From Altericroceibacterium spongiae (GTDB lineage Bacteria > Pseudomonadota > Alphaproteobacteria > Sphingomonadales > Sphingomonadaceae), in assembly GCF_003610805.1 (NCBI RefSeq), contig NZ_RAPF01000001.1, forward strand, positions 248,001 to 312,000: 64,000 nucleotides of DNA. Reading direction: 5' to 3'. The stretch's first letter is position 1, and each line of letters starts with the position of its first letter. Made by a program: the position numbers and the translations under genes. Positions 35,029 through 42,533 of the stretch are shown piece by piece. Under the pieces are notes generated by a model. The model saw only the letters and a list, made by a program, of their open reading frames with translations. It was not told the origin of the DNA and searched no databases.

Positions 35029-35639
35029 CAATTGCTACTCCGGGAATGGTCGGCAAGTCGGCCCATGACCGATGCGACATAGATTTTTGTCTCGCGAATT
35101 TCGGGAATGCCGTCGGCGTCGAGCACACGGCGCGGTCCGGCATTATAAGCGGCAAGAGCTTTTTCGATATTGCCGTCAAAGCGGTCAATCTGTTCGCGCA
35201 GATAGCGTGCACCGCCTTCGAGATTGGCAAAGGGATCGCGTGGATCGACACCCAGTTCGCGCGCTGTATCGGGCATGAGTTGTGTCAGGCCGCGAGCACC
35301 AGCGGAAGATATGGCATCCTTGCGCCAACGGCTTTCCTGCCAGACCAGTGCCTCGATCAGCGCTGGGCTGAGGTCGAAACGAGCGGACAGCTCCGCTACT
35401 TTGGCCGAATAGGCTGGTGGAATAGCTGCCGAATGGCGGCTGGTATCCGCAATCGCATTATCAGGCAGATCGAATTGAGCCCCATCGGCAGGACTGTCCT
35501 GTATGAATGCTTTGGCTCTGGGGCCGGAAATCCATGTTGGGCCTTGTGCATCTATCTCCAGCACGTCGGCATAAGCTGGCCGAGCGAGCAGACCCGCAGC
35601 CAGTATGATAGCCGATATTGTCCAGTTTGATAGAATCAC
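35028..35639 (-). CDS. virB1: VirB1-type lytic transglycosylase
   Basis: A 203-residue protein with a hydrophobic signal sequence and an SLT domain at about residues 85-190. The catalytic glutamate is E102 in LVWQESRW, followed by SAGARGLTQLMPDTA and NLEGGARYL. It opens peptidoglycan for assembly of the secretion machine. The GTG start was chosen because GGAGG lies five bases ahead and it begins the signal sequence. It is the first gene of the operon. Confidence 0.88.
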   Translation of the reverse strand: MILSNWTISAIILAAGLLARPAYADVLEIDAQGPTWISGPRAKAFIQDSPADGAQFDLPDNAIADTSRHSAAIPPAYSAKVAELSARFDLSPALIEALVWQESRWRKDAISSAGARGLTQLMPDTARELGVDPRDPFANLEGGARYLREQIDRFDGNIEKALAAYNAGPRRVLDADGIPEIRETKIYVASVMGRLADHSRSSN

Positions 35640-35723
35640 CTTGCCCTCCGTCACCTCGCTTTGCGTGACGTGGATGACAAGCTCATGACAGAGCTGCGAT
35701 GCTTTTTGACCGGTTTGTCGTAA

Positions 35724-35758
35724 AATAACACCCGCAGGGATTGAGCCCATGCGGGTGC
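35724..35758 (-). terminator. Rho-independent terminator between TPR gene and virB operon
   Basis: CACCCGCA and TGCGGGTG form an 8-base stem; on the minus strand it is followed by TTATTTTA. It isolates the TPR gene from the virB operon, whose promoter must lie between here and virB1. Confidence 0.75.
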
Positions 35759-35808
35759 AAAATTATCAGCGGAAATGAGGGTGCTGAAAGTGTTATCAGT
35801 TATGCCGT

Positions 35809-36180
35809 CTATCGCATGGCAATAGCTGTGCGGCTCTCCAGATTGGTCAATGCCGTTCGCGCGACAGCGCGTGAATCCATCCAGCTCCCGTCAGCCAGTT
35901 CCATTTGGTAGCGTGTGTCACTGGCCAGTGCTGCGCGGAAGAATTTAGCTGCTTTACGATAATCGCCAGCCTGTGCATGCGCTGTACCGAGATTGATAAG
36001 CCGTGCCGGATCGTTGGCGTAGGGCGATTGTTCAAGTGTGGCGATAGCCTGGTCTGTTTCGCCAACGAGCAGTTGTTCATAAGCGACGTCGATCTGCTCA
36101 GGTGCCTTTTGTTTTTCCGCGATGACGGCGGTGGGGGCAATGGCTGTGGTCAGCAGCGAGGCGAGCATAGTTCCGATCAT
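35809..36180 (-). CDS. Small TPR-containing exported protein
   Basis: A 123-residue protein with a signal peptide of about 21 residues (ASLLTTAIAPTAVIA) and about two tetratricopeptide repeats (YEQLLVGETDQAIATLEQ, NLGTAHAQAGDYRKAAKFFRAAL). Likely a periplasmic protein-protein adaptor. GGGAG stands nine bases before the ATG. It is transcribed alone and upstream of, but insulated from, the virB operon. Function unknown. Confidence 0.75.
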   Translation of the reverse strand: MIGTMLASLLTTAIAPTAVIAEKQKAPEQIDVAYEQLLVGETDQAIATLEQSPYANDPARLINLGTAHAQAGDYRKAAKFFRAALASDTRYQMELADGSWMDSRAVARTALTNLESRTAIAMR

Positions 36181-36468
36181 TTTGAATATCTCCCGATACT
36201 GTCTTTCTATGCTGGCAAGCTGCGCCTGCTTTCGGATAACTGCAATAAAAATGTAATAATGTAATTAAACTGTAACATTTGAGTTTGTCAAAGTGGTGCT
36301 GCTGGAATTTGAGTATAAAACTCTTTTTGTCATATTTGACATAAGACAGACTTATATCGATATTTCAAAATACAAGCATCTTTGCAAAGAAACTGTCACC
36401 TCAAACGCCTAGCTGGCGATTCGCGATCAGAATTCGCGAAACTTGATTCTCAAGGTTGGGGGACCCCA
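36181..36468 (+). promoter_or_regulatory. AT-rich leader upstream of lipoprotein gene with TGTCA inverted repeat
   Basis: This 288-base AT-rich stretch lies between divergent genes. TGTCA (36328-36332) and TGACA (36337-36341) form an inverted repeat with a four-base spacer. More TGTCA copies occur near 36286 and 36390. Spacing is not that of a standard Pho box (11-base direct repeat). Confidence 0.4.
36456..36465 (+). promoter_or_regulatory. G-rich start-site element TTGGGGGACC
   Basis: The ten bases TTGGGGGACC end three bases before the GTG start of the lipoprotein gene. The identical ten bases recur before the TonB receptor at 38157-38166. Confidence 0.45.
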
Positions 36469-38088
36469 GTGAAATTATTCACCCGCTCGCTCGTCATTGG
36501 CGCCAGTATGCTTGCACTTTCCGCATGTGGCCCTGAAGAAATCTCGTCGCCCGGTTCGGGCGGAGATGTCATTATCAATCCATCACCGACGCCTGGGCCG
36601 ACGCCGACACCGACGCCAGGCTCATCCGGGTCCTATACGGCTGCAGAGAGCTGCCCGGATATCGGCGATCCAGCTGGTTTAAGTGACGGTGGCGTTATCA
36701 ATGTTCCTGGAGGTACGGTTCGCAGTTGTGTGCTGCCCGGCACCTTTACAGTCAGTTCAAGCCTTCCGCAGACCGAAGACAACGCGAAAGTTGTTTATGA
36801 AATTTCCGGTGCTGTGAATGTCGGCGACGATGCAGATGCGGATTATGAAGATGGCGAAACGCCGGCCACGAATGTGGTTCTGACTATCGATCCGGGCGTG
36901 GTTCTCTTTGGCGGTACCGGCAACAGTTACATGGTGGTCAATCGCGGCAACAAGATCAACGCTGTCGGTACTGTCGATGCGCCGATCATCTTTACATCGC
37001 GGCAGAACATTCTCGGCAATACGAGTGATGACGTCGACGGCCAGTGGGGTGGCGTGATTTTGCTTGGTCGCGCTCCGATCAGCGATTGTGGGGCGACCGG
37101 AATTACGGGCGGCACCGCAGAGTGCGAAAATCAGATCGAAGGCGTAGCGACCGGTGGCTATTTCGGCGGCGATCAGGATGCCGATAATTCTGGCGTCATG
37201 AAATATTTCCAGATCCGCTATTCGGGCTTCGCTATCGCCAAGGACAATGAATTGCAGTCCCTGACAACGGGCGGCACCGGGCACAATACTGAGATCGACT
37301 ATTTTCAGTCGTTTAACAGTTCCGATGACGGCATGGAGTTCTTCGGCGGTTATGTGAATATGAAGCATGCCGTTGTGGTCGGAGCGAGCGATGACTCGAT
37401 CGACACCGATTTCGGCGTTCAGGCCAACATGCAATATGTCATCGCCGTGCAGCGGACCAGCACCGGTAATGGCATGATCGAAGCCGACAGCAGTGAAAAT
37501 CAATTGCGCCCGCCGCGCCAGGATACGCGTATCGCTAATGCTACCTTTATTCATCAGTCAGGATCGCCTGATGCTGCCGGGCTGCGTTATCGCGGTGGTG
37601 CTGACGTTTCGCTCGTCAATACAGTCATGAATGCCAGCTCGAACACCTGCCTCGACATCGACCAGGCTGAAACGTTCCAGTCCGATTCTGACCGTAACGA
37701 TGCCACCGACCCGGCACCGGATAATGGAGCTCCGTTCTTCTCTGCTGTGTACATGCAGTGTGGCACGGCATTCACTGATGATGGAGATGCGGACAAAGCC
37801 GAAGCAGCTTTTGGTGCTACGTCCAATGACGCCTTCTCAGGTGGTGTGGCGAGCAATGCCAGTTTCACCACAACGCTCAACATGACTTTCATTAATGGGA
37901 CCAATGAGAACGGCGCTGCCTCTTGGGATCCGTCAGTGTTCAACCGCAATGGCTTCACCTTCGACAATGTCGGGTACATCGGTGCTGTGCGGGATGAAAA
38001 TGACACCTGGTACCAGGGATGGACCTGCGACAGTTCAATCGCCGATTTCGGTTCGGGATCGAATTGCGCAGACTCGCCCTTCAACTGA
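36469..38088 (+). CDS. Beta-helix-like lipoprotein paired with TonB receptor
   Basis: A 539-residue lipoprotein. The signal sequence ends in the lipobox LSAC with acylated C20, followed by a Gly/Ser/Pro-Thr linker (PTPGPTPTPTPG) and then a repetitive Gly/Asn/Asp-rich sequence that reads as a right-handed parallel beta-helix. The GTG start was chosen for the signal peptide; a longer frame has 29 unlikely residues. It sits just before a TonB receptor in the same direction, so it may be a surface binding partner of it. Exact function unknown. Confidence 0.78.
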   Translation: MKLFTRSLVIGASMLALSACGPEEISSPGSGGDVIINPSPTPGPTPTPTPGSSGSYTAAESCPDIGDPAGLSDGGVINVPGGTVRSCVLPGTFTVSSSLPQTEDNAKVVYEISGAVNVGDDADADYEDGETPATNVVLTIDPGVVLFGGTGNSYMVVNRGNKINAVGTVDAPIIFTSRQNILGNTSDDVDGQWGGVILLGRAPISDCGATGITGGTAECENQIEGVATGGYFGGDQDADNSGVMKYFQIRYSGFAIAKDNELQSLTTGGTGHNTEIDYFQSFNSSDDGMEFFGGYVNMKHAVVVGASDDSIDTDFGVQANMQYVIAVQRTSTGNGMIEADSSENQLRPPRQDTRIANATFIHQSGSPDAAGLRYRGGADVSLVNTVMNASSNTCLDIDQAETFQSDSDRNDATDPAPDNGAPFFSAVYMQCGTAFTDDGDADKAEAAFGATSNDAFSGGVASNASFTTTLNMTFINGTNENGAASWDPSVFNRNGFTFDNVGYIGAVRDENDTWYQGWTCDSSIADFGSGSNCADSPFN

Positions 38089-38111
38089 TCCGGCCAGCCA
38101 ATCCAGAACGA

Positions 38112-38146
38112 GGGGGTGGCCGTCTCAGACGGCTACCCCCCGTTTT
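38112..38146 (+). terminator. Terminator-like hairpin between lipoprotein and TonB receptor
   Basis: GGGGGTGGCCGTC and GACGGCTACCCCC form a 13-position stem (one mismatch) with a three-base loop followed by CGTTTTAT. It could lower read-through into the receptor or protect the 3' end of the first message. Confidence 0.75.
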
Positions 38147-38156
38147 ATCGTAATTA

Positions 38157-38166
38157 TTGGGGGACC
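38157..38166 (+). promoter_or_regulatory. G-rich start-site element TTGGGGGACC
   Basis: Identical ten bases to the element before the lipoprotein gene, here two bases before the ATG of the TonB receptor. Confidence 0.45.
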
Positions 38167-38168
38167 TA

Positions 38169-40853
38169 ATGACCAAGCTGTCTTGGCTTAGCCGCACGCT
38201 GCTTGTTACCACCGCCCTGGCAATGCCGGGCATTGCTGCTGCTCAGGATGGCGGCACGACATTGCCGCCTCAGCCGACCGATGAAATTGCGGCCGATCCG
38301 ACGCAGTCAGAACCGGGCGATACGCTTCAGAACCAGACACGTAGCGCTCCCGATGTATCGCTCGGCGGCGAAATTGTCGTTACCGGGCGGGTGCGGCGAG
38401 ACGAAGTTCGTTCCTCGGATCAGGTGCTGAGTGTTCTGTCCACCGAAGATATCGCCCGTAGCGGTGAGGGTGACATTGCCGGTGCGTTATCTCGCGTGAC
38501 CGGACTTTCGGTTGTTGGCGATGGTTATGTCTATGTTCGTGGTCTCGGTGATCGCTATTCTCTGGCCATGCTGAACGGCTTGCCTTTGCCGAGCCCCGAG
38601 CCGCTCAAGCGCGTCGTTCCGCTCGATATTTTTCCAACCAACGTTGTGGCATCTTCACTCGTTCAAAAGACCTATTCAGCCAATTACCCAGGTGAATTCG
38701 GTGGCGGTGTTATCAATCTGACGACAATTGCCATTCCGGAGGAATCGTTCCTCTCTATTGGAGCGGGTATCGGCGGTAATACAGAGACGACAGGGCATTT
38801 TGGTTATAGTTATTACGGTTCCGGGGATGACTGGACAGGATTTGACAATTCGACCCGAGACGTTCCGCCCAATCTCAATGCATTTTTCGCCAGCGGGAAT
38901 CGTCTGAGCCAATTCGATACCGATACGGATGCCATTATTCCAGAGCTTGTGAACCGTGATCTGTCTCTGACTCAGAAACTGGATGAGGTTCCGGTCGACT
39001 GGTCTGGTTCACTTACTGGTGGTACGGCTTTTGATGTCGGAGATGCCCGCGTCGGAGTGATCGCGACAGCATCTTACAGCAATGAATGGCGTACCCGCGA
39101 TATTACCCAGCAAACTGCCATTAGTGGTGAGCTGTCAGCATTGCGTTATGATGGTCGTTCGATCAATACAAACAACAATATCAAGGTAAACGGCCTGCTC
39201 GGCCTTGGTGTAGAACTGGGACGTCATAAGTTCCGTTTCACTAATCTCTATATTCGTGACACGATCAAACAGACGCGAATGCGGGATTTTGACGATAATG
39301 ATAGCGGTTATACCAATTTTCAGCAGAATACGGCTTGGTATGAGCGTCAGCTGATCGATTCCCAGTTTGTCGGTGAAATGCATTTCGGCGATTTGGGGAT
39401 CGATATTCGCGGCGGCTATGCCAATTCCCAGCGGGAAGCGCCGTTTGAAAGCAGCTTCCTCTATGTGAAGAGCAATATTGAGAATGACCCGTTCGGCGAT
39501 GTATATGTCAATCGTCTCGATAATGGGGCCAATGGATCGGCAACTGTGTCTTTTTCGGACCTCAACGAAGATCTTTGGTCAGGTGGGATCGATTTCAGTT
39601 ATCTGCTTACTGATCGCCTCGGGATGAGCGCGGGCTATGCCTATACCGATACATCGCGTAAATCAGCCCGGCGTGAATTTACGGTTACCGCTCCGCAATC
39701 AACTCCCACGGGTGTTTTCGCTTTGCGACCCGACTTCCTCATTGCTCCCGCACTGGTTGATTATTTCGATTACTCTCTGATTGAGCTGACTGAGAGCTCT
39801 CCCGGGTTTGCCGGAACGCTGACAGTTCATGCCGGTTATGCAAAACTCAACTGGGAGCCGATTGATTACGTAACTCTGGATTTTGGCGTTCGGTATGAAA
39901 CAGCTGAACAGATGGTTCGGAACCTGAACGTCTTTTTCGACCCGGTTGTTGATCCGATTCGGTACAATAAAGACAACGATTACTTCCTGCCGAGCGCGAC
40001 GATTACCTGGGAAGCCATGCCTAATCTGCAATTGCGGGCGAGCGCTTCCAAGACCATTGCACGACCGCAATTCCGCGAATTATTACCGGTACTATATTAC
40101 GATCCGGAAACGAACCGTTCCTATCGTGGTAATCCGCTTTTGCAGGATAGCGAGCTGATCAATGCCGAACTGCGTGCGGAATATTACCTCGGGGGCGGTG
40201 AAAAAATATCGCTGGGCGGTTTCTTCAAGAAGATCGATAACCCGGTCGAAACCTATATTCAGTTCAGCGCCAACGGTATCAACGGTAATTTTGCGAATGC
40301 ACCTGAAGCGCAGCTTTTCGGGGTTGAGGTGGAAGGCGTGAAATATTTCGACCTGTATAATATGGGGGGAATATTTACGAGCCGTCGTTTGTTCACGATA
40401 GCCAATTACACTTTTACCGATTCCAAGTTGAAAGTCGGACCGGATGATGTCGTTGTTCGTTATGGTTATGGCGAAACAGCAGCGTCCAATGTTTTTACTG
40501 ACGGTACGCCCATGACCGGTCAGTCGGACCATCTGGCTAACCTGCAGTTCGGTATGGAAAGCACTGAAAAACTGTCACAGCAAACCATTTTACTGCGTTA
40601 TTCCAGTGAGCGTGTGGTTGGCCGTGGTGATGGCACTTTTCCGGATATCGTAGAAAATCCGGGTTTGCAGGTCGATTTTGTCTGGCGCGAAGGAATAAAT
40701 CTTCTAGGAGTGGATACCGAATGGAAGTTTCAGGCCCGGAATATTTTCGGCCAGAATCATGAGGAGTATCAGGCTAACGATCAGAATCGTATCGAGATCA
40801 ACACATATGATCTTGGCACGGAGTTGAGCCTGTCCGTTTCCGCCAATTTTTAA
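38169..40853 (+). CDS. TonB-dependent receptor
   Basis: An 894-residue complete outer-membrane receptor. It has a signal peptide of about 25 residues (ending GIAAA), a linker, a TonB box EIVVTGRVRR near residue 68-77, the plug domain with YVRGLGDRYSLAMLNGLPLP, and a barrel ending in the aromatic C-terminus SVSANF. Plug features match receptors of the RGLGDRY type often linked to surface lipoproteins. Ligand unknown. It lies between the lipoprotein gene and a convergent PhoB-type regulator. Confidence 0.92.
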   Translation: MTKLSWLSRTLLVTTALAMPGIAAAQDGGTTLPPQPTDEIAADPTQSEPGDTLQNQTRSAPDVSLGGEIVVTGRVRRDEVRSSDQVLSVLSTEDIARSGEGDIAGALSRVTGLSVVGDGYVYVRGLGDRYSLAMLNGLPLPSPEPLKRVVPLDIFPTNVVASSLVQKTYSANYPGEFGGGVINLTTIAIPEESFLSIGAGIGGNTETTGHFGYSYYGSGDDWTGFDNSTRDVPPNLNAFFASGNRLSQFDTDTDAIIPELVNRDLSLTQKLDEVPVDWSGSLTGGTAFDVGDARVGVIATASYSNEWRTRDITQQTAISGELSALRYDGRSINTNNNIKVNGLLGLGVELGRHKFRFTNLYIRDTIKQTRMRDFDDNDSGYTNFQQNTAWYERQLIDSQFVGEMHFGDLGIDIRGGYANSQREAPFESSFLYVKSNIENDPFGDVYVNRLDNGANGSATVSFSDLNEDLWSGGIDFSYLLTDRLGMSAGYAYTDTSRKSARREFTVTAPQSTPTGVFALRPDFLIAPALVDYFDYSLIELTESSPGFAGTLTVHAGYAKLNWEPIDYVTLDFGVRYETAEQMVRNLNVFFDPVVDPIRYNKDNDYFLPSATITWEAMPNLQLRASASKTIARPQFRELLPVLYYDPETNRSYRGNPLLQDSELINAELRAEYYLGGGEKISLGGFFKKIDNPVETYIQFSANGINGNFANAPEAQLFGVEVEGVKYFDLYNMGGIFTSRRLFTIANYTFTDSKLKVGPDDVVVRYGYGETAASNVFTDGTPMTGQSDHLANLQFGMESTEKLSQQTILLRYSSERVVGRGDGTFPDIVENPGLQVDFVWREGINLLGVDTEWKFQARNIFGQNHEEYQANDQNRIEINTYDLGTELSLSVSANF

Positions 40854-40866
40854 GAGCCACCCACTT

Positions 40867-40899
40867 GGCCCGGCCGTTTCGTAGCGGTCGGGCCTTTTT
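40867..40899 (+). terminator. Rho-independent terminator of TonB receptor gene
   Basis: GGCCCGGCCG and CGGTCGGGCC form a stem with one G-T pair, followed by five T residues. Confidence 0.85.
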
Positions 40900-40913
40900 G
40901 GGCTTATGGTAGC

Positions 40914-40945
40914 AAAAAAGGCCTCGCTATATGGCGAGGCCTTTG
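40914..40945 (-). terminator. Rho-independent terminator of response regulator gene
   Basis: GGCCTCGC and GCGAGGCC form an 8-base stem with a six-base loop; on the minus strand it is followed by a run of six T residues. Confidence 0.85.
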
Positions 40946-40971
40946 GGTTTAGTGATGACTGATAGAGATAG

Positions 40972-41646
40972 TCAGCCTGCGTCTAATACATAGCCCTTTG
41001 CATGGACTGTGCGTAGCAATTGTCCTGCTCCTACAGCCTTGAGGCCACTGCGCAGACGTTTGATCCAAACATCAACCGTCCGCAGATCAATCGGTTCGCC
41101 CTTTTTACCAAGCCCTTCTATCAGTTCTTCTCGTGAAAGAACGCGATCGGGATTTTCCAGCATGTAGCGAAGCAAACGGAATTCATTCGGGCGCAGTGAA
41201 ATCGGATGCGATTGCCACCGTGCTTGCTCTGCCCCCAGATCGATCACGAAATCGCCCACCGAAATGACATGATGCGGATTGCGGAGATGACTCTGGGCAT
41301 GAAGCGCCATTACCCGGTCGAGCAGCGTGTTCCTGTCTACCGGACCGATCATGTAATCATCTGCACCGGCTTTCAATGCGCGGCGACGATCCTCGGCGTT
41401 GTCTTGTTCCAGCACCATGGTGATATGAACGTCGCTCAGGCGCTGGTCCGCTCGCAGACGGCGACACATTTCCAGACCGGACAATTCCGGCAGAACCCAG
41501 TCGATAAATATCCATATCGGGCCTTCGATCAGCCCGCCTGGCCCTTCCGGCAGAAGCTCAGCAAAACTGAAATTCACATCATTATGAGTGAAGTTCGCGA
41601 AGTCCGCGCCACCCTTATCAGTCGTGTAGATTGTTACGCATTCCAT
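40972..41646 (-). CDS. PhoB/OmpR-type response regulator with degenerate receiver
   Basis: A 224-residue protein with a receiver-like domain (about 1-115) and a C-terminal winged helix of the OmpR/PhoB type (LRPNEFRLLRYMLENPDRVLSR, RTVDVWIKRLRSGL). Aspartate D49 (FIDWVLPELSG) is kept at the phosphorylation position. The N-terminal acidic pair is missing (CVTIYTTDKGG), the switch threonine is L79, and the conserved lysine is G101 in IGPV. It may work without normal phosphorylation. No histidine kinase gene is adjacent. It converges on the TonB receptor; control of that gene or of the lipoprotein is a guess. Confidence 0.85.
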   Translation of the reverse strand: MECVTIYTTDKGGADFANFTHNDVNFSFAELLPEGPGGLIEGPIWIFIDWVLPELSGLEMCRRLRADQRLSDVHITMVLEQDNAEDRRRALKAGADDYMIGPVDRNTLLDRVMALHAQSHLRNPHHVISVGDFVIDLGAEQARWQSHPISLRPNEFRLLRYMLENPDRVLSREELIEGLGKKGEPIDLRTVDVWIKRLRSGLKAVGAGQLLRTVHAKGYVLDAG

Positions 41647-41774
41647 CGAAGCATGCCCCCGGTATTACCCGGTGGGTCCTGCCGTGCCGATGTGACTGCT
41701 CTATGACTATTGTGGCCTTCCTGCGCGGCTTTTTGTCATTTCGCCTTTAAAGTTCAAGCGATCAGTGAACGGGG

Positions 41775-42410
41775 TTAGCTTAGCCGGCGGCCGAGACGGA
41801 CGCACAAAGCGATAAGCGGCGGCACCAAGATGAGTGACAGCACTACTTTGGCAAGTGCCTGCCCGGCAATCAGATTTCCGATAGGGCGCACGCCGTAAAA
41901 GGCGACAGTGATAAAGATCAGTGTATCGACTACCTGGCTGAACATCGAAGCGACAGCGCCGGGCAAGGCCACGAACCGATTTTTGCCGGCGGTCAACTTG
42001 TCGAAAATATAGACGTTCAATGTCATGGACACGCCATAGGCGATAATCCCAGCGATCATCAGACGCCAGCTTTGTCCCAGCACGATGGGAAAAGCGTCCT
42101 TTGCGGGTTCATACATACCTTCATCGGTGGGAAGTTGCAGAACAATCCAGGTCAGGACGATGGCGGTGCCCAAAGGGATGAAACCGAAGCGGACCAGCCT
42201 GTTAGCAGTGTCACGGCCATATAATTGGGCGATCGAACTCGAGAGGGTGACAAGCAGCAAAAATGGGAAAATGCCTGCTTCTACGGCCAACGGCCCCAAC
42301 GATACCTGCTTCGAGCCAAGGACGCCCGCGATGCAGGTCATGCCGCCGTAAAGGAGCGAATAGATGAACAGAGGGAGCGGGATCGCCGGAGCGGCATTCG
42401 AGTCGTGCAT
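41775..42410 (-). CDS. yhhQ: Queuosine precursor transporter, YhhQ type
   Basis: A 211-residue inner-membrane protein of the VUT_1/DUF165 family with about six hydrophobic segments. GSKQVSLGPLAVEAGIFPFLL, QLYGRDTANRLVRFGF and GAVASMFSQVVDTLIFITVAFYG are typical. It imports queuosine precursors (preQ0/preQ1). The start was placed at MHDSNAAPAI. The upstream leader carries a hairpin with a T-run. Confidence 0.87.
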   Translation of the reverse strand: MHDSNAAPAIPLPLFIYSLLYGGMTCIAGVLGSKQVSLGPLAVEAGIFPFLLLVTLSSSIAQLYGRDTANRLVRFGFIPLGTAIVLTWIVLQLPTDEGMYEPAKDAFPIVLGQSWRLMIAGIIAYGVSMTLNVYIFDKLTAGKNRFVALPGAVASMFSQVVDTLIFITVAFYGVRPIGNLIAGQALAKVVLSLILVPPLIALCVRLGRRLS

Positions 42411-42431
42411 GGCCGCTCTGCTATTGTGTAG

Positions 42432-42467
42432 AAGCAAAAAAGGGAAGAACCCGTTAAAAAACGGGCC
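42432..42467 (-). terminator. Leader hairpin with T-run upstream of yhhQ
   Basis: On the minus strand CCCGTT and AACGGG form a six-base stem with a short T loop, followed by TTCTTCCCTTTTTT, about 22 bases before the yhhQ start. It could be a weak terminator or attenuator, or part of an unrecognised leader RNA. Confidence 0.45.
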
Positions 42468-42533
42468 TTATCCTTTGACCTTAGCGTCGGACTGCGCAAT
42501 GTGGCGCTTTACTAAGATTATCATCGGATTTTC

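Noticed and set aside
27830-35639. Integrated conjugative element
   Set aside because: No integrase, relaxase, coupling protein, partition genes or direct-repeat boundaries seen around the virB genes.
36270-36400. Classical Pho box
   Set aside because: TGTCA copies are present, but not as direct repeats with 11-base spacing.
36757-37554. 265-residue frame on the minus strand
   Set aside because: Antisense to the lipoprotein gene; composition follows the complement of the Gly/Asp-rich repeats, and there is no ribosome binding site.
42411-42500. preQ1 riboswitch upstream of yhhQ
   Set aside because: Expected by gene function, but the loop and A-rich tail of the preQ1-I class are not visible. 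Kept only as a hairpin.
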